From Mycoplasma sp. Bg1 (lineage in GTDB: Bacteria; Bacillota_I; Bacilli_A; Mycoplasmatales; Hepatoplasmataceae), in the NCBI GenBank assembly GCA_001641205.1, contig LSMX01000002.1:124001-188000 (forward strand): a stretch of 64,000 nucleotides of DNA. The letters are read 5' to 3'. The translations under genes and the position numbers were made by a program. Shown piece by piece: positions 22,921 through 33,234 of the stretch (the stretch's first letter is position 1; the number at the start of each line of letters is the position of its first letter). The notes under the pieces are model-generated. The model did not search any database, had not been told where the DNA came from, and was given only the letters and a program-made list of their open reading frames with translations.

Positions 22921-23052
22921 ATGAATGAAAATAATGAACTAATAACTATTAAATTATTAAAATCAATTTTAGATGAACTAAAAAAATCTAATGAATTAAA
23001 TGAAAAAATTTTAAAAAAAATGGATACTATCGGGCCTAAATTTGTTGAATAA
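22921..23052 (+). CDS. 43-residue hypothetical protein
   Basis: Small ORF with a strong SD (AAGGAG) correctly spaced from ATG 22921. The product is mostly one charged helix (LLKSILDELKKSNELNEKILKKM) ending in DTIGPKFVE. No family is recognised. It is divergent from permease B and sits upstream of rpmB. The good initiation region and helical pattern argue for a real gene, but its shortness leaves doubt. Confidence 0.6.
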   Translation: MNENNELITIKLLKSILDELKKSNELNEKILKKMDTIGPKFVE

Positions 23053-23131
23053 ATATTTTTAATTATAAATCTTTAAAAAGTTTAGAATTATTTTCTTAGT
23101 TAAGAAGGTCTTTTTTTGATAAAATAAATAT

Positions 23132-23326
23132 ATGTCAAGAAAATGTGCAGTAACAGGAAAAAGCGCGCAATCTGGAAATACTAGATCAAAAGCTTTAAAT
23201 GCTACCAAAAGAAAATGAAATGTAAATTTACAACCAGTAACAGTAATGCTTGATGGTAAATCTCAAAAAGTAATGATGTCTACCTCAGCTATTAGAACAA
23301 TGAAAAACAAAGGAAAAATAAAATAA
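23132..23326 (+). CDS. rpmB: 50S ribosomal protein L28
   Basis: L28 (64 residues), a structural protein of the large ribosomal subunit. Conserved opening MSRKCAVTGKSAQSGN (normally xCxxTGK...GNxxSHS) and basic RKWNVNLQPV block. There is no SD at a usable distance. A TAAAAT box ends about six bases before the ATG, so it may be translated from a leaderless or very short leader. A strong terminator follows at once, making it monocistronic. Confidence 0.94.
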
Positions 23327-23327
23327 A

Positions 23328-23357
23328 ATAGAAACTTAATAAGTTTCTATTTTTTTA
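23328..23357 (+). terminator. rpmB terminator
   Basis: Perfect 10-bp stem ATAGAAACTT / AAGTTTCTAT, 3-nt loop, then seven T. Also positioned to end the converging permease C transcript. Confidence 0.9.
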
Positions 23358-23364
23358 TTTAAAT

Positions 23365-24327
23365 TTATGAAAGTTTCAATTTTATATATTCAATAAAAAC
23401 AGCAGCATAAAAAAGAGCAAGAGCATAAAGACCAGAACTAAATTTAACTAAATTTCAAAGTTTATCATCAGTCCATGCTCAAGGACGAGCTTGTTCTAAC
23501 CCTGCAACTGCAGGATTAATATTATTTACTTCATCTCATGTTCCAGCAGCAAACGCACTAAATCCAAAGGTATTAATTCCATAATTAGGATTAAATCAGC
23601 GCATTCAAAAAAGTCAATTATTAGCATGGTGCACATTATCGTTTAAAGCTATTTCACCAATTTCATTATGAATTGGAGCCACCATTAAAATTGCCCCCGA
23701 CCAAATAATAAACATAAAATAATATGAATAACCAATAACATAATAAGTTTTTGCAGTTTTAGAAATTGATTGAATAAAAAAAGTAATAGAAATATCTAAA
23801 ATTGTAGAAACAACTAAAAAGTAAACATAGACACCTCATCAAATATCACCTCAATGCATTACATAATCAGCCTTAAAATGTCAAAATCAATCAAGTTGAA
23901 AAACTACTTGTAATTGAACTAAAAGAAAATATAATAACGCCATATAAGTAGCAATTAAAATATCAACACAAATAGTTGTAAGAATAAGCGAAATATAAAT
24001 AGAAGCAAATTTTAAAACAGTAAGCTCCATGTTTTTATAAATAGAAGAATTATAAATTGGATAAAAAAGTGTTCCATAAATAACAACAGTGGAAAATAGA
24101 AGAGTAGCCCCAAATAAAAAAGTAAAAGAATACATATAGGGCAAAAATGCTCCTCCTCCAATAATTACAATTGTAGGGATAACAAAAATTAAAAACCACC
24201 ATATAGAGGTAGAGAACATCTTTTTAAAAAAGAACCACGTGGTAAGTGATAGTGTTTCAATTATTGAAACACTATCAATATCACGCAGTTCCTTTACAAG
24301 CTGATTATTTAAATATTTTTTATTCAT
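23365..24327 (-). CDS. ABC-2 type membrane protein C
   Basis: Shortest of the four paralogous membrane proteins (320 residues). It has a charged N-terminal segment of about 30 residues, then about six membrane helices with the coupling-like IYKNMELTVLKFAS. The loop before the last helix is about 65 residues and contains the family motif FNPNYGINTFGF. The gene start overlaps the engB stop by 8 bases, so it is translated with thrS and engB. An exporter subunit whose ATPase is likely the tandem ABC protein at 17667, inferred from paralogy with membrane protein A. Confidence 0.7.
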
Positions 24328-24889
24328 AATATTCTAAAAATATATTTTTAATTTGATCTAAATTCCTTTTTGTTACAGATGAATATGCAATGGGTGTAAT
24401 ACTCAAAGCATTTAATATACTTCTATTAAATTTTACATATTCTGATTGGTTAACTTTATCAAGTTTAGTTCCAACAACAATAAAAGGTATTTTTGAAGCA
24501 ATAAAATAATCAATCATTTCTTGATCAATTTTCATCATCCCTCTTCTAGTATCAAGTAAAATAATTGCTTTTGAAATATTTGAACGTTTATTTAAATAAG
24601 TATCGATCATTTGTGAAAAAAGTAATTTTTGTGCCTTGGAAACCCGTGCATGTCCATAACCAGGAATATCAACAAGACGAAATTTATCATCTACAAGAAA
24701 AAGAGAAAGTGCTCTTGTTTTTCCGGGTTGTGAAGAAATTTTTGCTAATTTGGAATTATTTGTAAGTAAATTAATAAAAGTTGATTTTCCCACATTTGAT
24801 CTTCCAACAATAACAATTTCAGGAAGATTATCTTGAGGCATTTCATTAATATCATGAGTTGTTAGCAAGTACTTTACATTTTTAAACAT
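24320..24889 (-). CDS. engB: ribosome biogenesis GTP-binding protein EngB/YsxC
   Basis: GTPase of 189 residues required for large-subunit assembly. P-loop GRSNVGKS, switch region DIPGYGHA and specificity motif TKLDK are intact. It begins one base after the thrS stop and ends overlapping permease C. The first 46 residues have a degenerate copy fused to a membrane protein 2.2 kb upstream (gene at 26502). Confidence 0.96.
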   Translation of the reverse strand: MFKNVKYLLTTHDINEMPQDNLPEIVIVGRSNVGKSTFINLLTNNSKLAKISSQPGKTRALSLFLVDDKFRLVDIPGYGHARVSKAQKLLFSQMIDTYLNKRSNISKAIILLDTRRGMMKIDQEMIDYFIASKIPFIVVGTKLDKVNQSEYVKFNRSILNALSITPIAYSSVTKRNLDQIKNIFLEYYE

Positions 24890-24890
24890 T

Positions 24891-26462
24891 TTAATCTTGA
24901 AATAGTTTTAATAATTCTTCAAAAGAATTTGCAACTTTTGTTTCTTCCTCACCATAAAATCTATAAGAAACTGTTTTATCTTTTACTTCTTTGTCTCCTA
25001 TAAAAATTTGGACTTTAATTTTTTTAGTTTGGGCTTGTCTAATTTTATTATTTAATCTTTCATCAGAATCATCTAAATGTACCCGCACTTCATTATCAAA
25101 TAATTTTTGATAAATTTCAGTTGCATAATCATGATGAAATTTATTATTTATTGGAATTACCACAGCTTGTTGAGGAGCAAGTCACATTGGTAAATTTCCT
25201 TTAGTTTGTTCAAGTAAAACAGAAATGAAACGTTCATAAGTTCCGATAAATCCACGATGAACCATAATTGGAGATTTTTTCTCATTATTTTTGTCAATAT
25301 ATTCAACATGTAATTTTTCTGGAAGATAAAAATCAAGTTGAAGTGTAGAAACAGTAATTAAATGTCCAATTGCAGTTCTAATTTGAATATCAATTTTTGG
25401 ACCATAAAAGGCTGCTTCACCACTTTTTTCAACATATTCAATTTTTTCTTTATCCAAATAGTCACGAAGCATATTTTCTGCCCGCTCTCACATTTTTGGA
25501 TCTCCATGATATTTTTTTGTATCTTTTGGATCATGAAGTGCAAGTTCTACATATTCAATTTTGATATCAAATTTTTCTAAAGTTTCAGCAATCATTGAAT
25601 ACATCATTGATAATTCATCTCTTAACTGGTCTTCTGCTAAGAAAATATGAGAATCTGTTAATTCCATTGCTCTTGTTCTTTCAAGTCCAAGAAGTGCTCC
25701 AGAAGCCTCATAACGATACATCATTACTTGCTCAGCAATTCTTATTGGAAGTTCTTTGTATGAACGAGGTTTTCTTTTAAAAACTCTTACATGCATTGGA
25801 CAAGACATTGGTCTTAAAAGAAATTTTTCATGTTCTTTATTTTCCATATAAGGAAAAATTGATTCATTATAATGACTATAATGACCAGAAGCAATAAAAA
25901 GATCAAGTGAACCAATATTTGGAGTTTGCACTTGTAAAAATCCATTTTTTCTTTCTTGTTCTAAAATAAATTTTTGAATTTGTCTTTTTAAAGCAACCCC
26001 ATTTGGAAGTCAAACGGGAAGCCCTTTTCCAATAAGATCATCAATAAAAAATAAATCTAATGCTTCACCAATTTTTCGATGATCACGTGATTCTAAATCA
26101 ATAATTTTTTCTAGTTTAGCTTCAAAAGATTCTTTTGAACTTTCTGCAAGTCCAAAAATTCTATTTGCAATTGCATAATCTTCACTAACAATTCCACTTA
26201 CACCTCGTAATTTTAAAAATTTAATTACAGAAGAATCTGTTTTATCATCAAGTTTATAAACCTCTTTATCTTTTTTTAAAATATTTAAAACCGCTTCTTC
26301 AATTGAAGGAAGTTCATTTTCGCTAATATTTGTTGTAGTTGCAAAATCAAGACTAAATTCATTGTTATCAGCCTTTATTTCAATAATTTTAACAGCAATT
26401 CCGGCTTTCTTTAGATAATCAAAGATTGCTCTTGCAGTCATTTTATTCATTAATGTTTTCAT
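24891..26462 (-). CDS. thrS: threonyl-tRNA synthetase, N-terminally reduced
   Basis: Class II synthetase of 523 residues against about 640 in E. coli. Catalytic core from LESRDHRKIGEAL (about residue 125) with zinc ligands in RPMSCPMH, DSHIF and MVHRGF, motif AFYGPKID, and a C-terminal anticodon-binding domain (QQAVVIPIN onward). The region before the core is only about 105 residues. It lacks the HxxxH of the N2 editing domain and no TGS domain is evident, so the enzyme probably cannot clear Ser-tRNA-Thr. Editing-deficient synthetases are known from some mycoplasmas. No T-box leader is visible in the short upstream region. engB follows. Confidence 0.93.
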
Positions 26463-26501
26463 AATATATAATTATATCTCCTATTTTTAAGTTATTTTAA
26501 G

Positions 26502-27434
26502 TTAATTAAGATTTCCTCTTATTGTCTTGTTATTTAATAAACAAATTGCTAATGTATACTGACTAAATACAATAGCAAACATTGTAAAAAGATTATTTGC
26601 TCCTCCAAGAGTAAAAGAAATAATTCCGTTAGAAATAATTCCATTTGGTGAAATTGGTTGGGCATTAAATTCTAATGCAATAAAAGAAATTAGATAAATT
26701 ACGCCCAATCATTTTAAATTGTTTGTAATATTTGTTTTATTTGTAAAAGTTCGCATTTCTTTTTGTGAATGATTAACTGTCAAAATGTTAATTAAGTTAA
26801 TCGTTATTTGTAAAGGTAAAAATCATAAAACAATTCCAAAATTTTGCATTCCATTATTTGTAAAAATAAAACCATTCATTTGTGATTGAATTGCTCCCAA
26901 AGTTGAAACATCTAGTATTCACATTTCTCTTGTAACAAGAATTAAATATCCACAATAAGAAGCAAGAAATGCACCCATAAGTTGAAAAATAATAGTCTCT
27001 AGAACTTGATGAGTTCTTTTATTATCTAAGTTTCCCCTACGATGTAAACTTATTGCTCCCCCAGAAGTAATTTTTAAATCAAGATGAATTCTTGCATTAA
27101 TAAAAATTAATCAAATAATAAAAGTATTATAAAGAGCAAGCAAAGGTAAAAAATTTTGCATTAGTTGAATTGCCTTAATAAAAATTCCCGTCGTGCCTGT
27201 TGGAGAAAGATATAGTATATTTGGTAATAATAGTAAAAAAACAAATAAAAATGATCCAAAAAATTCCATTAATAATGATAAAAATTTATTTCTTTTATCA
27301 TTATTTGTAATTAGATTAATAAAAGCTAAGTTTCCTGCACTTAATTTGCTTACAACAATAGCCTCATGAAAATTATCCTGAGGTATTTTATTAATATTAT
27401 GAGTTGAAAATAGTTTTTTTACATTTTTAGACAT
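26502..27434 (-). CDS. chimeric membrane protein: EngB-like N-terminus on a MIP-like body
   Basis: Frame of 310 residues. Residues 1-46 align gap-free with the start of EngB (24 of 46 identical; MxKNVK.L..TH.IN..PQDN at 1-22 and FINL.TNN at 38-45). The P-loop is destroyed (GRSNVGKST became SKLSAGNLA), so it cannot bind GTP. From residue about 50 it becomes a six-helix membrane protein with EFFGSFLFVFL and IIFQLMGAFLAS, weakly like the aquaporin/glycerol-facilitator fold. The NPA motifs are not recognisable, so the MIP call is tentative. A decayed paralogue of the membrane part, without the EngB piece, lies just upstream. No SD. It may be a pseudogene-like relic or a new chimera using the engB start region. 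Confidence 0.55.
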
Positions 27435-27531
27435 TTTAGTTTTTAGATAAGTTTAGTTTTATTTATAAAAATTTATCTTTTATTATAAATAATTGATTTT
27501 TATAAGCTAAAATTTTAAAATTTAAACATAT

Positions 27532-27817
27532 AGTTATATTTTTAAATACAAATAATCACAATGATAAGCAACAAATGTATTGAACAATTAAAAATAATTA
27601 TTATAAAAATAAATAAAGATTAGAAATTTTGTATTGTATTAAAGGAAATACGAATCGTGCCTGTGGTAAAAAGATTAATTATATTTGATGATAATAAAAC
27701 AAATGAAAATAAACCAAAAAATTCTTTTGCTAAAAAGGAAACTTCATTTCTTCAAGAAATATTTATAATTTTGGATAGATTTGTTAGGTTTGTTGAATTA
27801 TTAAAATTATTTTTCAT
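27532..27817 (-). pseudogene. decayed paralogue of the MIP-like membrane protein
   Basis: The minus strand from ATG 27817 reads 65 residues to TAA 27620, including EFFGLFSFVLLSSNIINL and TTGTIRISFNTIQNF. These match EFFGSFLFVFLLLLPNILYL and TGTTGIFIKAIQLMQNF of the neighbouring chimera. Beyond the stop, similarity continues weakly (IFNCSIHL against IFINARIHL) to about 27532 and then ends. The remainder of the gene is missing. Plus-strand readings here are shadows of this remnant. Confidence 0.65.
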
Positions 27818-27937
27818 TGTTTCTATATATAAATTATATCTTTTATAAATAGTTAAAGACATAGATTTTAAGTTTTTATCCTTTTTTCTATAATCGATTA
27901 AAAAAATACAAATAATAAAAACTTAAAAATCACTTAG

Positions 27938-29281
27938 TTATGATTTATGTGCATGATAGTAATCGGCTATTGCAGTTGCAATAATATAAAATCCAGATCA
28001 AACTCATGGCATATAAATTAACATATTATATAGTGAATCATCTAAAGAAAGAGTTAAACGTTTTGTATCTGGAATTGCATTTTCAATATAAAATCTTGGT
28101 GAAGTCATTCCTAAATAATATTGTGGATTAGGATCACCATAATTTAAGGTTATATCTCCAAAAGGGGTTGTGTAAGTTGTATTTTCAAGAAGATAAGGAG
28201 TAATTGATGAATCATAACTCATTCTTAAAAATGGAGTCATTGATTGATATAAAGTAATTGATTGCTCACTTACCATACCACTTGGATCAACATAAGCAAT
28301 TTCAAATTTATAAAGTGTTGCTGTTCCCATGATGGTAAAAGCTCATTGGTTAATATAATAAATTGGATTTAAATGTTCTACATAAAACATTCAACTATGA
28401 GTGACTTTTACACCTTCTTCTGCTGGAAGACGTGGTGGCATTCCTGCGAAATTACCTGCAGTAGAAAAAGACCCATCAGGATTTGCATAATTATATTCTG
28501 GACCCATAACTCCCCCAAAAACAATAAAAGCAATTAAATAACCAAACATAAATAAGAAATAAGTTTTGTTGTTTGCTGAAAAAGAAGTAAATAAAAGAGA
28601 AATTGTAACTGTTGAGACCGTAACTTCAAGAAAGAAATAAAACAAGGAATCTCATTCAAAATATAATCAACTAGTAATATATCTTGCATCAAGTACAATA
28701 AGTTCTCCTCCACTTTCAAATTTATAAATGATATCATCTGTATTTGGTGCAACCATTTGTGCTGCATTAATTGATTCCTTCATAGTGTCATAAATTGGAT
28801 TGACCCCATTTGCAAGTTGATATAAATATAAATAAACAAGATAAGGAGCATTAATTGTAGGATTAACTTCAAAAAAAGGAGCAGTTGCTAAAAATTGATC
28901 AATTCCTAAGATAGGGAGCAATTCAGTATCAATTGCATAAACCATAATTGCAAAAAACATCCCAATAAGAGAAACAAAGAAAACCATTGCTAAGATAGTG
29001 GTATATTCAACAAATTTACTAAAAGAAGTTAATCTCATATTTTCATTTAAAGTTGATTTTTTGAAAGAGAAATAACAATTAGAAAAAACATTTCCTTGTA
29101 AAACAATTAAAATCATACAAAGCGCTGGAATAAACCCAGTTGCAACTCCAATTGCTGCTCCAAGTCCAAAGGCAAAAATGATCGGAACAAAAATTAATGT
29201 TAACCACGAAGTAACATTACTAAAGTACTGTTTGAATTGAATTCAAAATAAGTTTGCTCAACCATCAAATTTGCTTAACAT
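27938..29281 (-). CDS. ABC-2 type membrane protein D
   Basis: Polytopic protein of 447 residues, paralogue of B. Amphipathic start (MLSKFDGWANLFWIQFKQYF), membrane helices, coupling-like KKSTLNENMRLTSFSKFVE, and two external loops. The last loop is about 160 residues, rich in Tyr/Pro/Asn and carrying LNPIYYINQWAF. It ends with a helix and the tail DYYHAHKS. No SD is present; TATAAT lies 18 bases upstream of the ATG, so the leader is very short. It sits upstream of the MIP remnant and downstream of the pyk terminator. Probably part of the same exporter family as A-C; substrate unknown. Confidence 0.7.
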
Positions 29282-29298
29282 TTAACTAAATATAATAA

Positions 29299-29304
29299 AT
29301 TATA
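29299..29304 (-). promoter_or_regulatory. -10 box of membrane protein D
   Basis: TATAAT on the minus strand between the pyk terminator and the ATG at 29281. The transcript would have a leader of about 10 bases and no SD. Confidence 0.5.
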
Positions 29305-29316
29305 GTGTGTAATTAC

Positions 29317-29352
29317 AAAAAAAAAAAAAACAACTTTAAAATAGTTGTTTTT
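29317..29352 (-). terminator. pyk terminator
   Basis: Stem AAAACAACT / AGTTGTTTT with a run of 14 T on the minus strand, 28 bases after the pyk stop. Confidence 0.9.
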
Positions 29353-29380
29353 ATACTTCAATTAATTGGATTTAACTTGA

Positions 29381-30793
29381 TTAAACTCTTAAAGTTCTAA
29401 ACTCTTTTGAGTTTGCTATGATAATTTTATCTCCATTTTTAATTCCAATTTTTTTAGCAAGAAGTTTGATTTTTTCATCATCATTAAAATCATTTTGATT
29501 TTGATAATGATGAGCATAAACTCCATAATTTGCTCCAAAACTATAAATTTGGTTTTCATCTTGAAGAAGTGCAATTACAACTGCATTTGATCTAAATCTT
29601 GAAAGTGCTTTAATTAGTCTTCCCTGTGTTGAAAAGGCAAAGATATATTTTACATCTTCTGTAAGGGCTGTTCTTGCAACTAAATAAGCTGATTCTGCAT
29701 TACATGATTCAACATAGGCATAAGCTTCTTCAAAAGCAGCAAGATAATCAAAGTTTTTTTCTGCTTCAAAATTAATTAAGGCCATTGTTTCAACTGCTTC
29801 TTTTGGAAAGTTTCCTGATGCACTTTCTCCAGAAAGCATTGTTCCATCAGCTCCACTCATAGTTGCATAATAAACATCAGTAACTTCCGCTCTAGTTGGA
29901 CGTGGATTATCTGTCATTGAATCAAGCATTTGCGTTGCAATTACAATTGGTTTACCTCATGCTCTTGATTTTGCAATAAGTAGTTTTTCATAAAAGGGAA
30001 CTTCTTGATAAGGAATTTCAACTCCCAAATCTCCCCGTGCAAGCATGATTGCATCTGATTCTTTTACAATATCATTAATATGATTTATTGCTTGGAGAGC
30101 TTCAATTTTGGACATAATTTGAATATGTTTTCCTTTATTATCATCAAGTAATTTTCTTAATTCTAAAACATCACTTCCATCACGAACAAAAGAAGCAGCA
30201 ACATAATCAATTCCTTGCTTTATTCCTCATAAAATAACTTCTTTATCATATTCAGAAATAAAAGGTAAGGTTAATTTTGCTCCAGGAACATTTACTGCTT
30301 TTTTTGTTCCAACATAATGATTATTTAAAACTTTAACAGTAACTAAACCTTTTTTAGCATCAACTTTAATAGTTTCTAAAGATAATTTCCCATCATCAAT
30401 CATAATTAGTTGTCCAGGAGAAACTGTATTTGCTAAATCATCATAAGAAACTCAAAATTCATTATTTTCTCCAACAAAATGTTCTTTATTACAATGGATT
30501 TTTAAAATATCTCCAATTTTAACAAAGAGTTTTTTATTCTTAATTTCTCCAACTCTAATTTCTGGACCTTTTGTATCTAGTAATAAAGAAATTGGTTGAT
30601 CCATTTCTTTTCTTATTATTTTTACAGCTTTAATTCTTTCTCCGTGTTCTTCATAATCACCATGAGAAGTATTTAAGCGAACAACATTTACTCCTCTTGA
30701 AATCATTTCTCGAATCATTTCTGGGGACTCAAAAGTAGGCCCCATAGTAGAAATGATCTTTGTTTTTTTCATTGTTATATTTTTAGTATTCAT
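29381..30793 (-). CDS. pyk: pyruvate kinase
   Basis: Pyruvate kinase (470 residues), converting phosphoenolpyruvate and ADP to pyruvate and ATP. Signatures: STMGPTFESPEMI and VVRLNTSHG near the N-terminus, LLDTKGPEIR, IMSKIEALQAI with the catalytic Lys/Glu region, ARGDLGVEIP, ATQMLDSM and MLSGESASG. The start at 30793 follows an AGAAAG SD; a second Met seven codons on lacks an SD. It lies 11 bases after pfkA and is cotranscribed with it, pairing the two irreversible glycolytic steps. Several Trp are TGA. Confidence 0.97.
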
Positions 30794-30804
30794 GTTAATT
30801 CTTT

Positions 30805-31770
30805 CTACTTAATTGCATCATAAATTTCTAATAATTCATCTACTGGTGCATTTTTCATTTTTACAACTTCTAAAATATCTTTTGTACTTAACTTATTATT
30901 TACTAGATTTACGGCAACTCCTGTTTCTCCTTCAAGAAGTTTATTTACTGCAAAAACCCCCATTGCAGAAGCTAATAATCTGTCCTCTGCAGTTACGGGT
31001 CCTCCCCTTTGGGGATGCCCTAATTGAGTTGCTTTTATTTCAACTCCTGTTTTTTGTTGAAGTTTTTTAGCAAGTTGATGAACATCACCAAAATGATTTT
31101 CTGTAATTACAACTATTATTGATCTATTTCCTAATGCTCTTACTTCTTTTATTTGCATTGCTATTTCATCAACACTTAAAATTCGTTCAGGAATTGAAAG
31201 AACTTCTGCTCCCGTTGCAATTGCAGCATACAAGGCAAGATCGCCTTTATCTCGTCCCATTGTTTCAATAATGTTACATCTCATGTGTGATTCTGAAGTT
31301 GATCTTGCTGCTTCAATTGCTTTTATAATATAATTTAAGGCTGAACTAAATCCAATTGTATAATCAGTTGCAGCAATGTCATTATCAATTGTCCCTGGTA
31401 GGCCAATAGTTTTAATTCCCATTTCATCTAATTTTGCAGCCCCCATATAAGAGCCATCCCCACCAATTACAATTAAAGCATCAATTCCTTCTTTATTTAA
31501 TTTATCAACCGCAAGTTGTCTTACTTCTTTTTTTGCAAATTCTGGAAGTCTTGCAGAATAAATTGCAGTTCCGCTTAAGTTGTTAAAAAATTTTACTTCT
31601 TGTTTAGTTGCTTTTTTAAAATTTCCAGCAACTAAACCTTTATATCCCTCATAAACTAAATAAGGTTCTAAACCAACATCTAGTGCTTTATCTACAATTG
31701 CTTTAATTGCACTATTCATTCCCGGAGCATCGCCCCCAGAAGTTAAAATTGCAATTTTTTTAATTCCCAT
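30805..31770 (-). CDS. pfkA: 6-phosphofructokinase
   Basis: ATP-dependent phosphofructokinase of 321 residues, normal length. LTSGGDAPGMN at residues 10-20, GGDGS(Y), the catalytic PGTIDNDIAATDYTIG, and ETMGRDKGDLALYAA. SD AGGAG precedes the start. First gene of a pfkA-pyk unit, a common arrangement in Firmicutes. Confidence 0.97.
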   Translation of the reverse strand: MGIKKIAILTSGGDAPGMNSAIKAIVDKALDVGLEPYLVYEGYKGLVAGNFKKATKQEVKFFNNLSGTAIYSARLPEFAKKEVRQLAVDKLNKEGIDALIVIGGDGSYMGAAKLDEMGIKTIGLPGTIDNDIAATDYTIGFSSALNYIIKAIEAARSTSESHMRCNIIETMGRDKGDLALYAAIATGAEVLSIPERILSVDEIAMQIKEVRALGNRSIIVVITENHFGDVHQLAKKLQQKTGVEIKATQLGHPQRGGPVTAEDRLLASAMGVFAVNKLLEGETGVAVNLVNNKLSTKDILEVVKMKNAPVDELLEIYDAIK

Positions 31771-31801
31771 ATTTTCTCCTATAAAACATATTATAAATAA
31801 A

Positions 31802-31837
31802 GAAAGTAACTTTGTTTTTTATAACAAAATTACTTTC
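31802..31837 (-). terminator. eno terminator
   Basis: 15-bp hairpin (GAAAGTAATTTTGTT / AACAAAGTTACTTTC on the minus strand) followed by TTTATTT, between eno and pfkA. Confidence 0.8.
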
Positions 31838-31856
31838 AAATTTTAAGTCAAATTAT

Positions 31857-33149
31857 CTATTTAATTTCCACTTTAAGTGATTTAACACCATGGAAAATAG
31901 TAATTTTTTCTGCAATTCTAATTAATTGATTGTATTTTGCAATTCTTTCTGATCTAGACATTGAACCAGTTTTGATTTGTTTTGTTCCGGTTCCAACAAC
32001 AAAGTCAGCAATAAAAGTATCTTCAGTTTCTCCTGAACGGTGAGAAACAACAGAAGTTCATCCTGCTTCATTAGCCATTTTAATTGCATCAATAGTTTCA
32101 ATTACAGTTCCAATTTGATTTAATTTAATTAAAATTGAATTAGCAATTTGTTTTTCAATTCCTTCTTTTAAAATTTTAGGATTTGTTACAAAAATGTCAT
32201 CCCCCATGGTTTGAATATGAGCTCCAATTTCATCTTTTAAAGCTTTAAAACCATCTCAATCTTGTTCTGCTTTTCCATCTTCAATTGAAACAATTGGATA
32301 TTTATAAACAAGCATTTTATAATAATCTGTTAACTCTTTTGATGATAAAGTTTTACCTTCACCCTTTAATTCATACATTTTTGTTTCTGTATTATAAAAC
32401 TCTGAAGAGGCTGGATCCATTGCAATATAAATATCTTTTCCAGGGACATAACCTGCAGCTTTAATTGCTTTTACAATAAATTCTAATGGTTCTTCATTAT
32501 TTTTCATATCAGGTGCAAACCCACCTTCATCTCCTTTTGCAGTTGCATAACCAGCAGCATGTAAAAGTTTTGCTAGATGATGAAAAATTTCTGAAGATCA
32601 TCTTATTGCTTCTAAAAAGTTAGGTGCTCCAAGTGGAAAAATCATGTATTCCTGAAAATCAACAGTATTATCAGCATGTTCTCCTCCATTTAATACATTT
32701 AACATTGGAACTGGAAGAGACATTTCTGTTCCCACAGGCATTAAAGTATTAATATAAGCATATAAAGGTAGTTCTTTATCTTTTGCTCCAGCAACAGCAA
32801 CAGCCATTGAAACTCCAAGAATTGCATTTGCTCCCAAAGTTGCTTTAGTAGGAGTTCCATCAAGATCAAGCATTGCTTGATCAACTACTCTTTGATCAGT
32901 TGCTTCCATTCCGATAATTGCATTAGCAATTATAGTATTTACATTAGCAACAGCTTTTAAAACTCCTTTACCCATAAACTTAGTATCATTGTCTCTTAGC
33001 TCAAGTGCTTCTCTAGTTCCGGTTGAAGCTCCAGAAGGTACAATAGCACGACCAAAAGATCCTTTTTCAGTTGTAACCTCAACCTCAACTGTTGGATTAC
33101 CCCTTGAATCTAGTACTTGTCTTGAATAAATTTCTGTTATTTTTGACAT
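31857..33149 (-). CDS. eno: enolase
   Basis: Enolase (430 residues), interconverting 2-phosphoglycerate and phosphoenolpyruvate. VLDSRGNPTVEVEV, GASTGTREALELRD, DEGGFAPD, the metal-binding SIEDG and the catalytic IKLNQIGT and VSHRSGETED blocks are present. The start MSKITEI at 33149 follows AAAGGA; an in-frame TTG 18 bases upstream overlaps this SD and is rejected. Monocistronic, with its own promoter and terminator. TGA is used for conserved Trp. Confidence 0.97.
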
Positions 33150-33185
33150 TTTAAAAAGTCCTTTCAATTAATAAATTTCACTCCA

Positions 33186-33212
33186 ATTATACAACAACGT
33201 TTTTATATACAA
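33186..33212 (-). promoter_or_regulatory. eno promoter
   Basis: Minus strand TATAAT (complement of 33186-33191) preceded by GTTGTTG and, 15 bases upstream, TTGTAT. The block TTGTTGTATAAT is repeated exactly at the pgk-tpiA promoter. Confidence 0.6.
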
Positions 33213-33234
33213 CGATAAAATATTGAGAATAAAA

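Noticed and set aside
26463..26501. T-box leader for thrS
   Set aside because: Only 39 bases separate it from the upstream stop and no T-box signature is seen.
27657..27848. Plus-strand ORF of 63 residues
   Set aside because: It is the complement of the MIP-like remnant on the minus strand; no SD and no conserved features.
33150..33167. TTG start of enolase adding MKGLFK
   Set aside because: It overlaps the AAAGGA SD of ATG 33149 and is not conserved.
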